Below are positions 20,616 through 33,271 of a stretch of DNA of 64,000 bases, in pieces. The position numbers and the translations under genes were made by a program. The notes beneath the pieces were generated by a model. It saw only the letters and a program-made list of their open reading frames with translations. It was not told the origin of the DNA and ran no database searches. Each line of letters opens with the position of its first letter. The stretch's first letter is position 1. The DNA lies in assembly GCA_963576735.1 (NCBI GenBank), contig OY755176.1:11641423-11705422 (forward strand), read 5' to 3'. The DNA is from Bedellia somnulentella (taxonomy: Eukaryota; Arthropoda; Insecta; Lepidoptera; Bedelliidae).

Positions 20616-23254
20616 TAGTCTATATCATCGTTCTCAATACGAAGAGTTGCCCTCCTATGCTGACAGCCTGCTAGGCATCGTCAAACTGTCATTTCTCTAA
20701 AAACACCCTGGGGTAATTGTTAGGGTGGTTTCGCAGCATGAAATTATCATCATCTTAGTTTTTGTAAATATTTATTAACTAATTTTATTGTATTTTAGGT
20801 TTTTGTAAATAAAACAGTTTTAACTTTAAAGGTATTTTTATTTTGGTGACTCTGGTGAATTATAACAATCAGTTTGTAGAAAGCATATAAAGCATGCCCC
20901 AAATGTACAGCCATTGATTTCATGATTTTTTTAACACAAAATACGAGTCATATAGGAGCAAATAACAACTTAAGAGATAACCCACATATATTGCAACAAT
21001 AAAGTTAGGTAGGAGTATAAATTTATGCATTTTTTTAAATGTCAAACAGAAAATAGACTTTTTGTAGACGGGCGTCTCTTTAAATATATTTTAACACTTA
21101 TAAGGTAGAAAGTTAGGTAATGAAGAATACAAATAAAAATTGCACTTGATTTTAGTTGTGTAAATATCATGAGTAATTTCATTAATTCGAGATGCCTTAA
21201 ACTATACTCTATTTTATGCTTATAAAGACTAGATTCGCTATGCACATTTTGACTAGATCAAAGCCATCATGAAAGCTAAGTAAATAAAAAAATCTATAAT
21301 TTATTTAACAAGCACGAGAATAATTATTGTGATTAAGATTCTTCGAATCGAATAATTGAAACTTCTAGAAGAGGTTCTACCCGCCCATACAATATTCAGT
21401 ACAGATGGACACAATAATTAAACGAATAGTACTCATATTTTTTGCCTGTGACTTAGTATACCGATAATTGTTAGAGAGCGAATTATATTTTCATTATAAG
21501 CGTATGTCCAAATATACCTTTTAATTGTAAGGCCATATAATGACAAAGCATAAAGTCTTCAATATCGAACGATTTCGGGCGCTAAATAATTATTGCCTTA
21601 TCTTATGTATTATTTGTAATTATCAGAGCCCTGGGCCTGTGTAGAATATGAAAAAGAATGGCGATTATTTTTTGGCTCTTGCATATAATACAAAAAAACG
21701 GAATAGGTAATTAAAAATGCCATCGTTTTTCATCATGGAGCAGGGTTTCTTAAACTGTGACCCGTGTAGGGGTCCATGGCCAGCCTACATACGTCCGTAA
21801 GTAAGTATTTTGACGATTTATAACCAGGATAATTTTGTATCAAAAAAACATGCACTTCAAGCACTATGAAATTTCAATAGGGTTCTATGACTAGAAAAAG
21901 GTGCAGAAACCCTGCCGCAGAGGCAAGAATTGGTCTCAGACTCAGTAATATAGGTAAGCTTATAAAGACGCAGCTGTGGCGTGAATACAACTCTGCACGT
22001 GACTGAAGTGTGAAGGGACACTGAATACACTTAAAATTACATCATGCAACGTCAAACAACTTTGGTCCAGTTATAACAATTCATTTTTCAACAATTTCCT
22101 ATGTTCGGTTCTGCCAACAAATAACGCGACATTTAAACAAGATGCAACGAGTCGTAGGAGTACCCACATTTTTATCATTTATTCAACACTTGGTCTACCA
22201 CAGACTTTTTTATTCGATTAAACTTTTTCTTTGTGTTTCCGTAAATAAGTAAGGTAATAAGTTTTCTATATAATTGTTTGATGAGATGCAATTCAAGCAA
22301 AGCAACTGTCTAGCGCAGTATCTACAGTTACTTAGCACCTAATAAAGAACCGACACAATTCCCCACCGGAACTCGCCACATGTCTCACACAACTATTCTA
22401 CCTCTCCTACACCACTCGTAACAACCTACGTGGAATTCTAACGCTTTATTTAAAACACTAAATGTACTAACAATCGATGACATAATTTATTTATTTCAAC
22501 TAGAATAAAACTTTTAATGGACCTTTCTAAATGGATATGTATTATGTGGTGAATATCATAAAAAAGAAGTGCATTAAATCTAATGTCAATAAATATGGCT
22601 TGATTGGTGGACTTAATAACTATTTAAAGAGAAAAGCGTATTGCGCCAGTGATACCTGGATTGGGAATGGTAATGCCATTGTGAGACTACGAAATGATGC
22701 ACAGCTAACATCTTCCATCCAAACACTCTTCAACTATGTCAATCTGCCAACCAACTAAATCCTGTCTTGGCTCAGCCCCATTACATAAACTGTTTTTGAA
22801 ATAAATATGGGTAATGGGCTAACGGTATACCTTACTAAAGTTTATAGCTTGTAATTCGTCAGTATTTGGTCTACGATTTGGCACTGCTGCTAATATATCT
22901 CACTATGACATTTACATTACTCATTTCAAATAACCTCAGTAAAACGTTGTATTGTTTAACAGTAACAAGTTAATGGTTAGCTTTACAGATTAATAGCCAT
23001 CCAAAACAGTGACTTATTAGACCTAAGTCCGCAGACTTTAGTTTCGTTGTATTTTAATGTTACATTTCACAGGAATCATTAATTCATTGTCTCTATTGGA
23101 ACAATTTCAACTCACAATTTTATTATCAGTCATTTTTAACTAATACATAAAATTAGAGAGAGCTATGTGTCTATTAAATAAATATAAAATCATGTACGCT
23201 CTCACTTCTACATACAAATAAGTGGAAATACATAATTTGCGCATAACTTGAAAC
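20616..23254. other. Intergenic, mostly unique AT-rich sequence
   Basis: No gene or complete repeat recognised. A 75-codon + strand frame at 22531-22758 has no recognisable motif and is not called. The right edge approaches the 3' end of the Di-Ras gene, for which an AATAAA on the - strand (23255-23260) is a plausible polyadenylation signal about 105 nt after the stop. Confidence 0.5.
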
Positions 23255-23365
23255 TTTATTATAGTCGTTTTTTTAATAGAGAAAAATATGTATTGGAATT
23301 GAGATCAATATTTAAATCTTAATTAATGATTAGGAATGTACAATTTGGATAAGATTCGCTGTTTA

Positions 23366-26300
23366 TTACATTAGTAGGCATTTCTCGCGACCGCCGGCTG
23401 AACTCTCGCCTTCTTTAACTATTTTATCTTTTTTCTTTTTACCTTTCCCATCAACTTGCAACGATACGTTTCTGTTCTTTTCCATGTTCAGTAATTCCTG
23501 GAACAATGATAAATAGCTAAGCGCTTGAGCCCAAAAGTACTCAGTGTTTGGTATTAAAATAAGTATCTATACTATTGTACAAACAGTCAAATATACCAAC
23601 CAACCTTAACCTTTACCATATAACCAACTTTTTAAGTTATAAACATACAGCCATTTCATAGAAACCAAATTATACATATAAAATTCGATAGACAACAGGG
23701 TCGTTCACGTATTTGTTTTGAATTTCAATAATATTTTTAAAATCGAGCAACGAAACCCCATTAAAATTAAATGGGACCACACTGGAAGCATATTGAGCTG
23801 AACAGAAAAACAGCTTTACAAATCAATTAACTATTGATGGACTAATCACGTAACACACATAAAAAAATAATCATTTAATCGTATTAAGAACCTCTTTTCT
23901 GAAGTCTGTTGAACAGTCGTTATATGTGATTTGAAGACTGATTTAGAGCAACTGGCTCTGATTCATATTTTACACAAAATGAACAAAACCTACCTGAAAG
24001 AGTTGAGTGACGTTGTGGTTAGTTTTGGCCGACGTTTCCATAAAGGAGACGCCCCAGGCCGAAGCTTGGGCTTGTCCTTCGGCTGCCGACACCTCCCTGA
24101 TTTCGGGACTCTCATCGCATTTGTTGCCGGCTAACATGACTGGGATACTCGGTAACTCTGTGCCTTTTATCTCCTTTATAGTCTGCCATATTGGCTTCAG
24201 CTCTTCTAGCGACTGCCTACTACTTACTGAGTATACCAAAATGAATGCATGGCCCTGAAATAACAATATTTAATATGAGGCAACTGTTTGTGTGCTTAAG
24301 TCTTGTTGAATGTCCTGGGTAAATATTAGGGTAATCGCGAGATCTTTTGATGAGTCGAAGTCACTTTCTTTCCTTATATCGCCTCTCTTACGCACGGGCA
24401 AGGCTATTGATTACGTCGATGTATCATTCTCTCGCCGATCCTTCATGGAAATTAATTATTATATACGGGCTCTTTTTTTCTTACACCCACCAATCTACAT
24501 ACATTTGTAGCGACGCGCTATCAGTACACAATGACGCGCAGTACATAGAAACGCTGACAGTGCAAGAAGAATCACATTCCACAGCAACACGTAACCAGCC
24601 AATATACGTCACACGCGTCATCAAGACTCGCAACACTATCCGCACCATTTCAGTCTCTGCTGACAATTTCACATATATCCATTTGCTTTTCAAAATGAAA
24701 TACACTATTCTATTTAAATTATAAATGTGAATGTTAAGATGTCTGTGTGTTTTTGTGTTTGAGGCGAAAAGGCTCCTCAAGTACATAATGGATATGAATT
24801 AAATTTAAATGAATGCTAGATAATGACCCAAATTATTTAATAGGATACTTTTCATCCCGGAAAAAATGACCAATATAATATTAAATCCTGATTTAACTAA
24901 GAGTACCGGAAAAACGCCTAAAGTTTTGTCAGAAGGCATTTTTTAGAGTACGAAGTCTGTTGGGTTAACTACTAATAAATACGTGGTTGAATGTGATAGC
25001 AACGATGGCCTATTACCTTTTAAAAGTATTATAATTCGACCTATCACCGAGTTTCCATTAATGTAAAACTAAAGGATGTTAATTATAGCGACGCTTCCCG
25101 CCTTTTTGTTGTTTTCCGTACCTTACTAATAGACAATCTCTGCATCGCAGGAAACTGATGTGAGCCCGTCGTGTCTGTGATCTGCAGCGTACATATTGTC
25201 TTGTTACTGCTTATCACCTGAAACAGTTAAAATGAAAAGAAAAACTCACATACAAACTCAATACATACAATTTCAATACTAGCTAACTCGCGCAACATCG
25301 TCTGCGTTACATAAGGCCGAAATGTAATCATTTTTTTCATGAGCATAATTAAACTTATATGATAAATCAATGTAAAATAAACTTGAACATAAAAAAAATA
25401 TAACACAGTTATATTTATGTTACAACACACACTAAGTCAACTATTAAAAGTAAATAAATTAATGAAATATTCTAGAATTTTTTTATACATTTTTTTTAAT
25501 AAAAAATGAAATATTTTTATTTTCTAGAATTAATGGTATATACGTAACCTGCCCTTATTTCATTAAAAAAGATACTACACATATCTAGTTTAATGGTAAA
25601 AGAAAGTGTACATTACAATTTTAATATTTCTTAGTTCATAATTTGAAAAGGTTATAAAGTTTATATTGATTACCCCTTTTAGGGGTTGACTTTTTAAAAT
25701 TTCTTTGGCGAGGCAAATATACAACTTAAAATGAACTTTAAGTTAAGAACTTAAAGCCAATTTTAGTTTCTAGGTGTGGAAATGTATTTTGTTTACAGTG
25801 AATTTGTCATAGTTTTTAACGGTGAGGGAATATATTGTTAGGAAACCCACTAGGCCAATTTGTATTTAGTTATGTGACAGTGAATTCTGCAAAACGGCGA
25901 TAGGCCTGCCCCCTATCACTAGAGTTCACTTTCCAGACGAAACATGAGTTTTCTAAACATACATACATATACTCTCGACAGTAAATCTCAAGAAAGGGTA
26001 GCCTGAGCTTCAGAATAAGAAATTCTGCAACCACTTTTGGAAGTTGAATGGGGAAAAGATTACAAAATCATAATTTAAATCTTTTTGTTCATGAAAATCT
26101 CATGTGGGGATTATTACTAATAAATAAAGAATAAATAAAGGAGAGAAAAAAAATTCTCTTTTTTTGTTTTTATAACTACAAGTTATTCTCAAAGCATGTG
26201 TCTAAATAAATATTTGATTTTTTTGTGTAATAAAAGTAAAAAAAAACAAATCAATAATTTTATGTTTAAATAGTTATTTATTCAGTCAAGTGAGTGGCTG

Positions 26301-26941
26301 TAAGGTGAGTGTGTGACACAATGTAGATACTAGAAATAGAAACCATATTCATATCCTGACATATTTCTAAGGTAGGCAGAGCCTATCTTAGTTCCTTCTT
26401 TTAAAAAAAAAATCACAAAGGAACTTTAGTTTATTATACTTTGAGTACTCAACAATCATTGAATAATATAGTGATACATTATATCCACGATTCATTATGA
26501 AACTCCATGACATGAATATCCATACTCAGGCAGCTTAACACACAGAAAATTCATAACTCATTACCCGCATATACCAGTTGCGGAGCACTGATGTCCTTAT
26601 ACTAATACTTGTATTGTAAAAAGGGCATTTCCACAACTTGACTTATCATTTATGGTTCAGGGGAGTTAAATTGAAATGTTAGATGTACTAGAAGAGTCCA
26701 TTGTTGTGGATATCTTTGAGGGAGGCTTATGGTCAGCAGTGGATTTATAATGTCTGACAATGAAAATAACTTGCTATAGCAGATGAACTCCTAATTGACT
26801 CACCTGTCTATAGGTGTCTTCAATCGTAGGAATATAAGACTCACGAAAAGTACCCTTTACAAACCGCAACACTAAAGAGCTCTTTCCAACACCACCAGCG
26901 CCGAAGACGACTACACGATAATCATTACTTTGTTCCGGCAT
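23366..26941 (-). CDS. DIRAS2: Di-Ras family small GTPase (DIRAS2-like), four exons
   Basis: Exons 26804-26941, 25122-25217, 23994-24254 and 23366-23497 join in frame, all at phase 0 with GT-AG introns, into 208 residues. It shows the P-loop GAGGVGKS (14-21), switch I with PTIEDTYR, switch [10 protein letters not shown] (61-68), NKCD (122-125), ETSA (151-154), a Lys-rich hypervariable tail and the CaaX box CLLM (205-208) for lipid attachment. In switch II the Ala-Gly-Gln of Ras is replaced by Thr-Gly-Ser, a feature of Di-Ras proteins linked to low GTP hydrolysis. Vertebrate Di-Ras proteins are membrane GTPases of neurons that restrain growth signalling. The ATG at 26941 opens with [17 protein letters not shown], as in the family. 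Introns hold repeat fragments only. Confidence 0.95.
24715..24975 (+). repeat. Interspersed repeat 'gaggcgaaaaggctcctcaag'-type
   Basis: Starts at 'aaattataaatgtgaatg' and runs through 'gaggcgaaaaggctcctca', 'aactaagagtaccgg' to 'acgaagtctgttggg'. Related copies lie at 20250-20470 (+) and 53735-53975 (-). No coding capacity; class uncertain (Helitron-type or LINE tail). In Di-Ras intron 2. Confidence 0.6.
25795..26080. repeat. Partial repC (25795-25960, +) and diverged repA (25970-26080, -)
   Basis: The first part keeps 'aacggtgagggaatat', 'atgtgacagtgaattc' and 'ggcgataggcctgcccc' of repC. The second keeps 'ctcgacagtaaatctcaag' and 'ccacttttggaagttgaatg' of repA in reverse. Both lie in Di-Ras intron 1. 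Confidence 0.6.
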
Positions 26942-27571
26942 CACTTCAACCTATTACTCCGGTAATCATATGCAATTTATAGAGCTCAAAACTACATCGT
27001 CAGAAATTTAGTTAAAAAGCGCATTTGCAACATTAAATAATCCCTACTATCGAGATTACCAATCACAGTTTTAAGTTATTTTTGTACCAAATTATTTACA
27101 ACAATCATAACTATTTATTGCTTAAACCATTTAAGTTCTTGGAAATAGTAAATTGCTAAACTGGAAATAAAATAAATTTTACATTATCAAAATTGATTGC
27201 GAAAATGAGAACCAATCAAATTACAAGTACGAATGGACAATAAGTCAGTCATTGTCTATTTGATTTGATACGAAAACGTCAAATACAACCCAATGACGAT
27301 GAATGAAAGTCAAGAAAGAAAGAAATAAGCAATGACCGTCTGTTCTCCAATGGCACGTTTATATAGGTACAATAGGTACAGATCCACAATCTTATCTTGG
27401 CCGGTAAGGGCGTCGCTGTCATCGATATTAGTATTGCCAGTAAATAAAAATTAACCATTATAAGGGAAATAATTTTACATCATACAGGCTAATTTATGTA
27501 GTACAGTATTGAAATGTCTTAATAAAACAAATTATATAATATTCATTTCATTAATAACTAGCTGCTATGTA

Positions 27572-27815
27572 GTGTCGGCTTATATTAGCACTACCCCATT
27601 TCTGCCTGTGGGTGTACGCAAGAGGCGACTAACGGTATTGGGGCTTTTAAGAGATTTTTGGGCGATGCGGTTGGAGACCCATTACCAATAACCTTTATTT
27701 TACCATCTTTACCCCACTCAACTTTCCAAAAGTGGCTGAGGAGTTTCTAACTCCTTAGCTCTGGCTACCCCTTCTAGGGATTTACAGCCGTGAGTATATG
27801 TATGTATGTATGTAA
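27572..27815 (+). repeat. repA copy inside the long DNA element
   Basis: Well-preserved repA from 'gtgtcggcttatatt' through 'caagaggcgactaacgg' to 'cagccgtgagtatatg' and an ATGT tail. The same insertion sits at the corresponding place of the second element (62115-62355). Confidence 0.8.
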
Positions 27816-28262
27816 TAACTATTATTGTAAGTAAGCAAGTTCGTTTTAATGTAAGCTAATTATATTTATTTATTTTTGCCCTTGTCTTGTATGTCTACCC
27901 GAATGACTGTGTTGCTTATCTTACCTCCCAAATGTTGTCTAGAAGAGATCGCTTTTAGCGATAACACTGCCAATGGTTCTTCTCTGCAAACTCATTATTT
28001 TATACTCAAGGATTTGTTACTTGTGACACTCAGAGTTAATAAGTGGGTAACTACATAAAATATTTTTTTTAATCCTGTAAATCAGAGGCTTACCTTGTCG
28101 TGTACTGTCTTTTACATTTCATATTCACACATAGATCCCCCAAAAAGGTGGCACAGAAAAAATAATTCTAAACATCAGATATCGTTTGGGTCATTCATTT
28201 TGCTGGGTCAGTGAATTTATGGGCACTTTTTTATTGCTGTTGTTAACAACCTTGTTACATAC

Positions 28263-29912
28263 AGGGTGTAATTGTAACGACTGTTTTCAATGAAAAGTAT
28301 GATTAATTATCACGTATAGAGGCAGAATTCGTTGAAAAAAAACACACTTATTTTGATTCAAATTTTGTTAAAATTTGCACTAAGAAAGTAGTACTATTGA
28401 CACCAACACGCTCAATGTGTGCGTGAAACGCGATGACAAGGCGGGCAACTCAGCTGACAGCTGCGACCCGCCGTGACCCTTAACCGGCGGCCAAATCAAA
28501 TCAAGGCCAGTAAAGTAATCAATCGAACTTAGCTTCTAATATCTTCTTATTTTTTACATGTTATTATTTGACGTGATAAATTTGAATAACACTACCCCAT
28601 AATTAATACTGCGTTGGAATGCGGCAGTATGTTCAGAGAAAAATTCATATTTCGTAAACATCGATCGCCGCGAAATTCAAAATCTGCATGTATCAAGTCG
28701 GGCGGGCTTGTCGGCATTTTATCAAAGGAACAGTATTAGTACTAAGTTAGTTGTTTGTAGCTCATTGTGTTTGTGTCGCTTATGATTGGATGTCACTTTG
28801 ATTTTTCGCATTAATTTTCGGAGTGTGAGTTCAGTTTTAGTATCTTGTGTTGTGATTGTGTTGAGTAAATATGGCGTACACGAACCAGCAAAGTTCAGTG
28901 TTGGTGTTTTATAATGTTAATATTCAAAATGTTCTGTGTTTTGCGCAAATAAAGGTGATAGCCCGGATCTGCCACTCATTGCCAATCAAAACGGGGTGAG
29001 TTATTTTTATTCGTATTCTTTAGTTAACTGTGATAGAGTACAGATACACCCGCTTAGAGCCCTTTAGCCCCGAGAGAGTTTAGTAAACACCAAGAGCTCC
29101 TCCAATTTCGATGTCGGTTAATGAATGAATAGGTATCTCTTGCGCACTTTATTTTATGCCACGTAAATGCATCGTTTCGAGGGTCTCTATTTTTTGGTTT
29201 TAACTTTATTATCTTACGCTCATGAAGTACATACATTACATACATACTCACGCCGTTACTTCCCATTGGGGAGGCAGAGATGTAAAGTAAAACAAAAATA
29301 GCGGTAGCTGATTATTTAGGACGGCAGTTTTGTTATAATCGTCGGTGTTAATTAATAGAGATAGATTTTTTACATACATATTCTCACGCCATTAGTTCCC
29401 ATTGGGGTAGGCAGAGACTATCGATCGCCACTTCGTACGATCCTGGCAGACCTCTCTAGCTTTGTTTACATCCATCAATCTTTTTACTTGAAAATGTTTG
29501 AATTACACTACCCCATATTTAATACTGGATTGAAATACGAGGCGACTAAGACCACAGCCTCACCAGGCGCGGCGATAAGTTCAAAGAAAAATCAAACATA
29601 GCCGCGAAATTCAAAAAATTTTTGCATTGCTGTCATAGTGCGGTTTATACGGTCACGAGCAAGTGTGCGCAAGACTAGATGGTCACATGACGCGCCCGCT
29701 GTTCTCTGTGTGTGGGTGAGACATTATACGGGTAGGAGTGTGTGCGCTAGGCTAGTGTAGATAACCACAGTTTTCCATCTGATGGAGAAAGTAAGTTTTT
29801 CTGCTAAAGCGGTTTTAATCTTTTTGTTTATTTCATATGGTGGATATTAAGCATTAAACTTTAATATACGAATTAATATTGAAGTAACAATCGCCGTCAA
29901 ACTAACACGCTG
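28263..29912. other. Copy-1-specific interior of the DNA element, with two promoter-like modules
   Basis: This block has no counterpart in the shorter copy. Two segments, 28591-28683 and 29511-29611, both start 'acactaccccata.ttaatactg' and end 'ccgcgaaattcaaaa'. Each is followed by GC-richer sequence resembling a pol II promoter and first exon. After the first are 'gagttcagtttt' (initiator-like), an ATG at 28871 opening 42 codons, and ACGGG|gtgagt. After the second are ATGGAG and 'aaagtaagt'. LINE 3' ends lie between (29236-29285, 29372-29490). Function unknown; the 42-codon frame is not claimed as a gene. Confidence 0.45.
29236..29490 (-). repeat. Two LINE 3'-end fragments (repB)
   Basis: 29236-29285 keeps 'actcacgccgttacttcccattgggg'-type sequence and 29372-29490 keeps 'acgccattagttcccattgg', 'cgatcgccacttcgtacgat' and 'ctctctagctttg'. 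Both are 5'-truncated repB tails. Confidence 0.65.
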
Positions 29913-29916
29913 TATA

Positions 29917-30275
29917 ACATAACATAAACGTTTACGCCGAATACCCCCGAAGGGGTTTGGCAGAAGTACTAATACTTCTGAACATCACGTGACTTTGTCA
30001 CCTGGTGTTCAGAGTACCCACGCTTTGCATGAACAGTATACTCACGTGATAGGGGGCAGGCCTATCGCCGTTTTCCACGAATACACTGTCACACGACTAA
30101 GTACAACTCACCCATGTGGGTTTCCTCATGATTTTTCCCTCACCGTTAACAAGCGTGATAAATTAACTACACATATGACTTTAGAAAAGACAAATTGGTG
30201 TAGGCCCGATTCGGGATTTGAACACTAGTCGCTTGCACGTTAACCGGTGTTCTACCCATTAAGCTATCACGTCGT
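29917..30275 (-). mobile_element. repC SINE inside the long DNA element
   Basis: On the - strand the tRNA-like head contains TAGCTTAATGGG and GTTCAAATCCC. The body matches the other repC copies and the tail adjoins 'tataacataacataaacg'. The same insertion is present in the second element at 62803-63165. Confidence 0.78.
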
Positions 30276-30883
30276 ATTTGCCTTGTATTTTTATATGTCA
30301 GACAGTTATGACTTAAGAAATGACACATTGGTACATCCCCGCATTAAGATTAGAACCCACGCATCAGTGTATACGAAGTGAAATCTTATTCAGGAGCATT
30401 TCCCCACTTCCCGTAACCCGCACCGCATGACTATAGATGCGCGCACAACTTTTCGGACGGTGTTAGCCTACTTAGATAAAATTTAACAATATAAATAATA
30501 ATTTTCATGAATTTTTATATTGAATACTGGAAATAAAAGCGTTTATCAATAAGCAAAGGTACATCATAAAAATAATTGTGTTTGAAAAAAAGTTTCCACT
30601 ACAAAAAATATTAATGAAAGTGATAATTTATTATATACGTAGGTCACCCTATAATTTTTATTTAGTTAAGAACTAACTGACAATGACAGGCCGAAATTTC
30701 AAAATGGCGACAGTAGTACCAGAGTCGCCGCCGGCCAAGTTATGATTGTGGATCTGTAGTTCTGAATTTAAAGAATACAAGTAATTGTTTTTTCTCTTGG
30801 AAGATCATTAGATAGTGTAAACACATTGAACTTTCCCTATGATGCCATTCGATATGATTCGATTTTGGATGTTTACTCGGATA

Positions 30884-31126
30884 ATCGGCCTAGACCTCGT
30901 TTTTAAAACATACCCTTTTTATATTATAAATCGATTAAAGACATCAAACTAAACAACTTTGCCTATAGAATGCTTATCTAAAATATTGTAATTTTCTAAA
31001 TAATTAATACATAAAAAGTGTCGTACCTAGATCAAACTGAGAAAGTATAGTGAGGTTCTTAGCCTCAGCTGAAATAAAAAAAAACATCTTGTGATTTGAC
31101 CATATGTTTTAAAACGTCTAGGCCAA
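30884..31126. repeat. Reduced copy of the 31813 foldback family
   Basis: Starts ATCGGCCTAGACCTCG and follows the left arm of 31813-32408 through 'cctttttatattataaatcg', 'aaaatattgtaatttt' and 'gtcgtacctag'. It then ends near 'aaacgtctaggccaa' without the right arm. Confidence 0.65.
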
Positions 31127-31563
31127 GTGTAAACGTAGCCAAATGCTTTATTGTAGCCACCTAGATTAATCAAGTGAACTGATACTGATACCAAATGGTT
31201 GCCACTTGGATATATGTAAACTCGACGTCCATCTTTATTTTATAGTCAATCTTATTTCATCTGGTGGATTGCCAGTTTTATGGAAAAGTTTACTCTACGC
31301 CGCAGTAAATTAATCCTATCCTCAGCACCAGAAGTAAAAGAGACACAGACAGGTATTGTTTTAACTCTGATGTATGGAACTCGATCATTCTGAATCTGAT
31401 CATAAAAGAAATTTCGTTTGAAACACGTAATCCGCCTACAGACGTTACAAATGCGTCATGGTCATGTCGTGTTACATTACATTAGATCCACGCCACTTGC
31501 TTGTTTGCCGCTGCTAGCGCCATTCATGTGCGATTTTTTCAACTTCAACTGCTTTTAAGAGCC

Positions 31564-31727
31564 AACGCACACGAGCAATTATTGTTTCCGCAACTGTTTT
31601 GTCTCTTTCTTTCTTAGTATGAAGGTCTCCCGGAAGTCGTGTAGCTACGTATGCGTACCTTCATACCAACCCGTAGGCTTGATGAGGGACAAAATAGTTG
31701 CGGAAACAAAAGTTGCTCGTGTGCGCT
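31564..31727. mobile_element. Short MITE with GCGCACACGAGCAA-type ends
   Basis: Inverted ends 'aacgcacacgagcaattatt' and 'gttgctcgtgtgcgc' continue through 'gtttccgcaactgttttgtc' and its reverse. The element is about 164 bp with a small central loop. No coding capacity. Confidence 0.75.
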
Positions 31728-31812
31728 GTTTCTAACTAAATGCAGCTGTAGCAGGACACTTTTCTAACGAAATCCCCCTAAGAGACAACCCTCTTTACCT
31801 CTACAATCCATA

Positions 31813-32408
31813 ATTGGCCTAGACCTCGCTTTTTTAACATACCCTTTTTATATTATAAATCGATAAAGGACATCAAACTTAACAACTTTGCCTATGGAAT
31901 GCCTATCTAAAATATTGTAATTTTCAAAATATAATAATAATTAAAAATTGTCGTACCTAGTTCAAACTGAGAATGTATACAATGAGATTCCTTGCTTCAG
32001 TGAAAATAAAAAATAAAAAAAAAACATTTGATCTATGGTGTAAACAAAAACATAACCTCTTTCGGTATTTCCCAGTTCAATCGCTCGCTTACCGGTTTAT
32101 TTTCATGATATTATTTTTCAACGACGATCAATACAACTGGAAAATACAGAAAGAAGTTATATTTTTGTTTACAGAGCGAAAAGCATATATCAAATGTTTT
32201 TTTTTTATTTTTTATTTTCACTGAAGCAAGGAATCTCATTGTATACATTCTCAGTTTGAACTAGGTACGACAATTTTTAATTATTATTATATTTTGAAAA
32301 TTACAATATTTTAGATAGGCATTCCATGGGCAAAGTTGTTTAGTTTGATGTCCTTTATCGATTTATAATATAAAAAGGGTATGTTAAAAAAGCGAGGTCT
32401 AGGCCAAT
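31813..32408. mobile_element. Near-perfect foldback element with ATTGGCCTAGACC ends, TA-flanked
   Basis: Left arm 31813 to about 32026 and right arm about 32192-32408 are inverted copies with only a few mismatches, around a loop of about 165 bp. TA flanks both ends (31811-31812 and 32409-32410). RNA from it would form a hairpin of over 200 bp. It lies about 440 bp upstream of the PSMG3 start codon. Confidence 0.85.
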
Positions 32409-32845
32409 TATCTAAGAATAAGAAATCCAAGTATATTTGAAGATTCACTTGGATGCTTCTTAGGAAGTGTAACGTCTGAATGAAGTGAATTTGTGGATTA
32501 CTTGGATCAATGTAAACACGCCGTTATGTTTTTGAAATCTCACTCAACCAACATTAAATAAATAATTAAAATTGAATCGGATTGTTGGTTAATAATTGCT
32601 TGGCTGCATCAATATATCCCTTATTGGTTTGTGATCAATATTGAAGAATTAATCTGTTACATTACATATGATTTTACACCGTTGAAGGCAAAGAAATAAC
32701 AGCATTATTAAATATCTTCATTTTTTAGTAAACTAAGGTTAGTTCTTAAGCAATTTTTACATTTCTATATTCTTGTCCGTTTCTCGCTTTTTTATAATAA
32801 GTTCAACATTGAGAATTGTTGCCAATTATAACGTAATTTATAAAT

Positions 32846-33271
32846 ATGGAACTTTTAAATATTATGCAAAATCTGAGCATAGAAACCTCTCAAGCCTCAA
32901 ATAAACATCTTAGATCAGTAGCAGCCGAAATAAATGATACTCTGACAGAAATAGTTTATGCTGAGTTTACCGACAAAACTTTAGTGATCTTGTCTCAATA
33001 CGAAAAGATTGGCAGTATGTTGCTTGTAAATAAAGACCAAGTTCACAATCCACTTGGTACTAGTGATATTTATACAACAAAAGTTATTTTTGGTGCCACA
33101 GGGGAAGAACAGCAAGTAGCAGCGCGGTACCTAGCAGAAAAATTACAGATAACAAAACCATTAAATATATTCATTAGTTTGAAGAACTATGATATTGAAA
33201 CAGTTAATGCATGCAAGGATCTCTTATTAGACCTAAAAGTTAAATTAAATCAAGAATGTCGGGATCAATAG
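32846..33271 (+). CDS. PSMG3: Proteasome assembly chaperone 3 (PSMG3/PAC3)
   Basis: An intronless frame of 141 residues. After an N-terminal extension of about 25 residues it reads as the small beta-rich PAC3 fold: EIVYAEFTDKTLVILSQYEKIGSML, then TTKVIFG, then an AARYLAEKL helix, KPLNIFISLKNYD and a closing CKDLLLDLKVKL helix. PAC3 pairs with PAC4 and guides assembly of the alpha ring of the 20S proteasome. Human PAC3 is about 122 residues, so this one is slightly longer. The ATG at 32846 has a favourable context (aaatATGg). The stop (TAG, 33269-33271) lies inside the start of GPN2, which strongly suggests one bicistronic transcript. The assignment rests on pattern similarity, so moderate-high confidence. 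Confidence 0.8.
   Translation: MELLNIMQNLSIETSQASNKHLRSVAAEINDTLTEIVYAEFTDKTLVILSQYEKIGSMLLVNKDQVHNPLGTSDIYTTKVIFGATGEEQQVAARYLAEKLQITKPLNIFISLKNYDIETVNACKDLLLDLKVKLNQECRDQ

Larger units (their letters stand above)
27379..30756. mobile_element. TA-flanked DNA element, long copy with CAGATCCACAATC ends
   Basis: Ends CAGATCCACAATCTTATC and its imperfect complement (28-bp class terminal repeats, with GGCCGG inside) are flanked by TA at 27377-27378 and 30757-30758. The left (27379 to about 28262) and right (about 29913-30756) parts align with the 1685-bp copy at 61954-63638, including the same repA and repC insertions. About 1.65 kb in the middle (28263-29912) is absent from the other copy. No transposase is seen, so it is non-autonomous. 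The TA duplication suggests Tc1/mariner. Confidence 0.88.

Noticed and set aside
22531..22758. 75-codon + strand frame
   Set aside because: No recognisable domain, no splice or promoter context, and isolated in a non-coding spacer; may be chance.
24310..24786. Overlapping frames on both strands in Di-Ras intron 2
   Set aside because: Mutually overlapping, low-complexity translations inside an intron next to a repeat; no coding signature.
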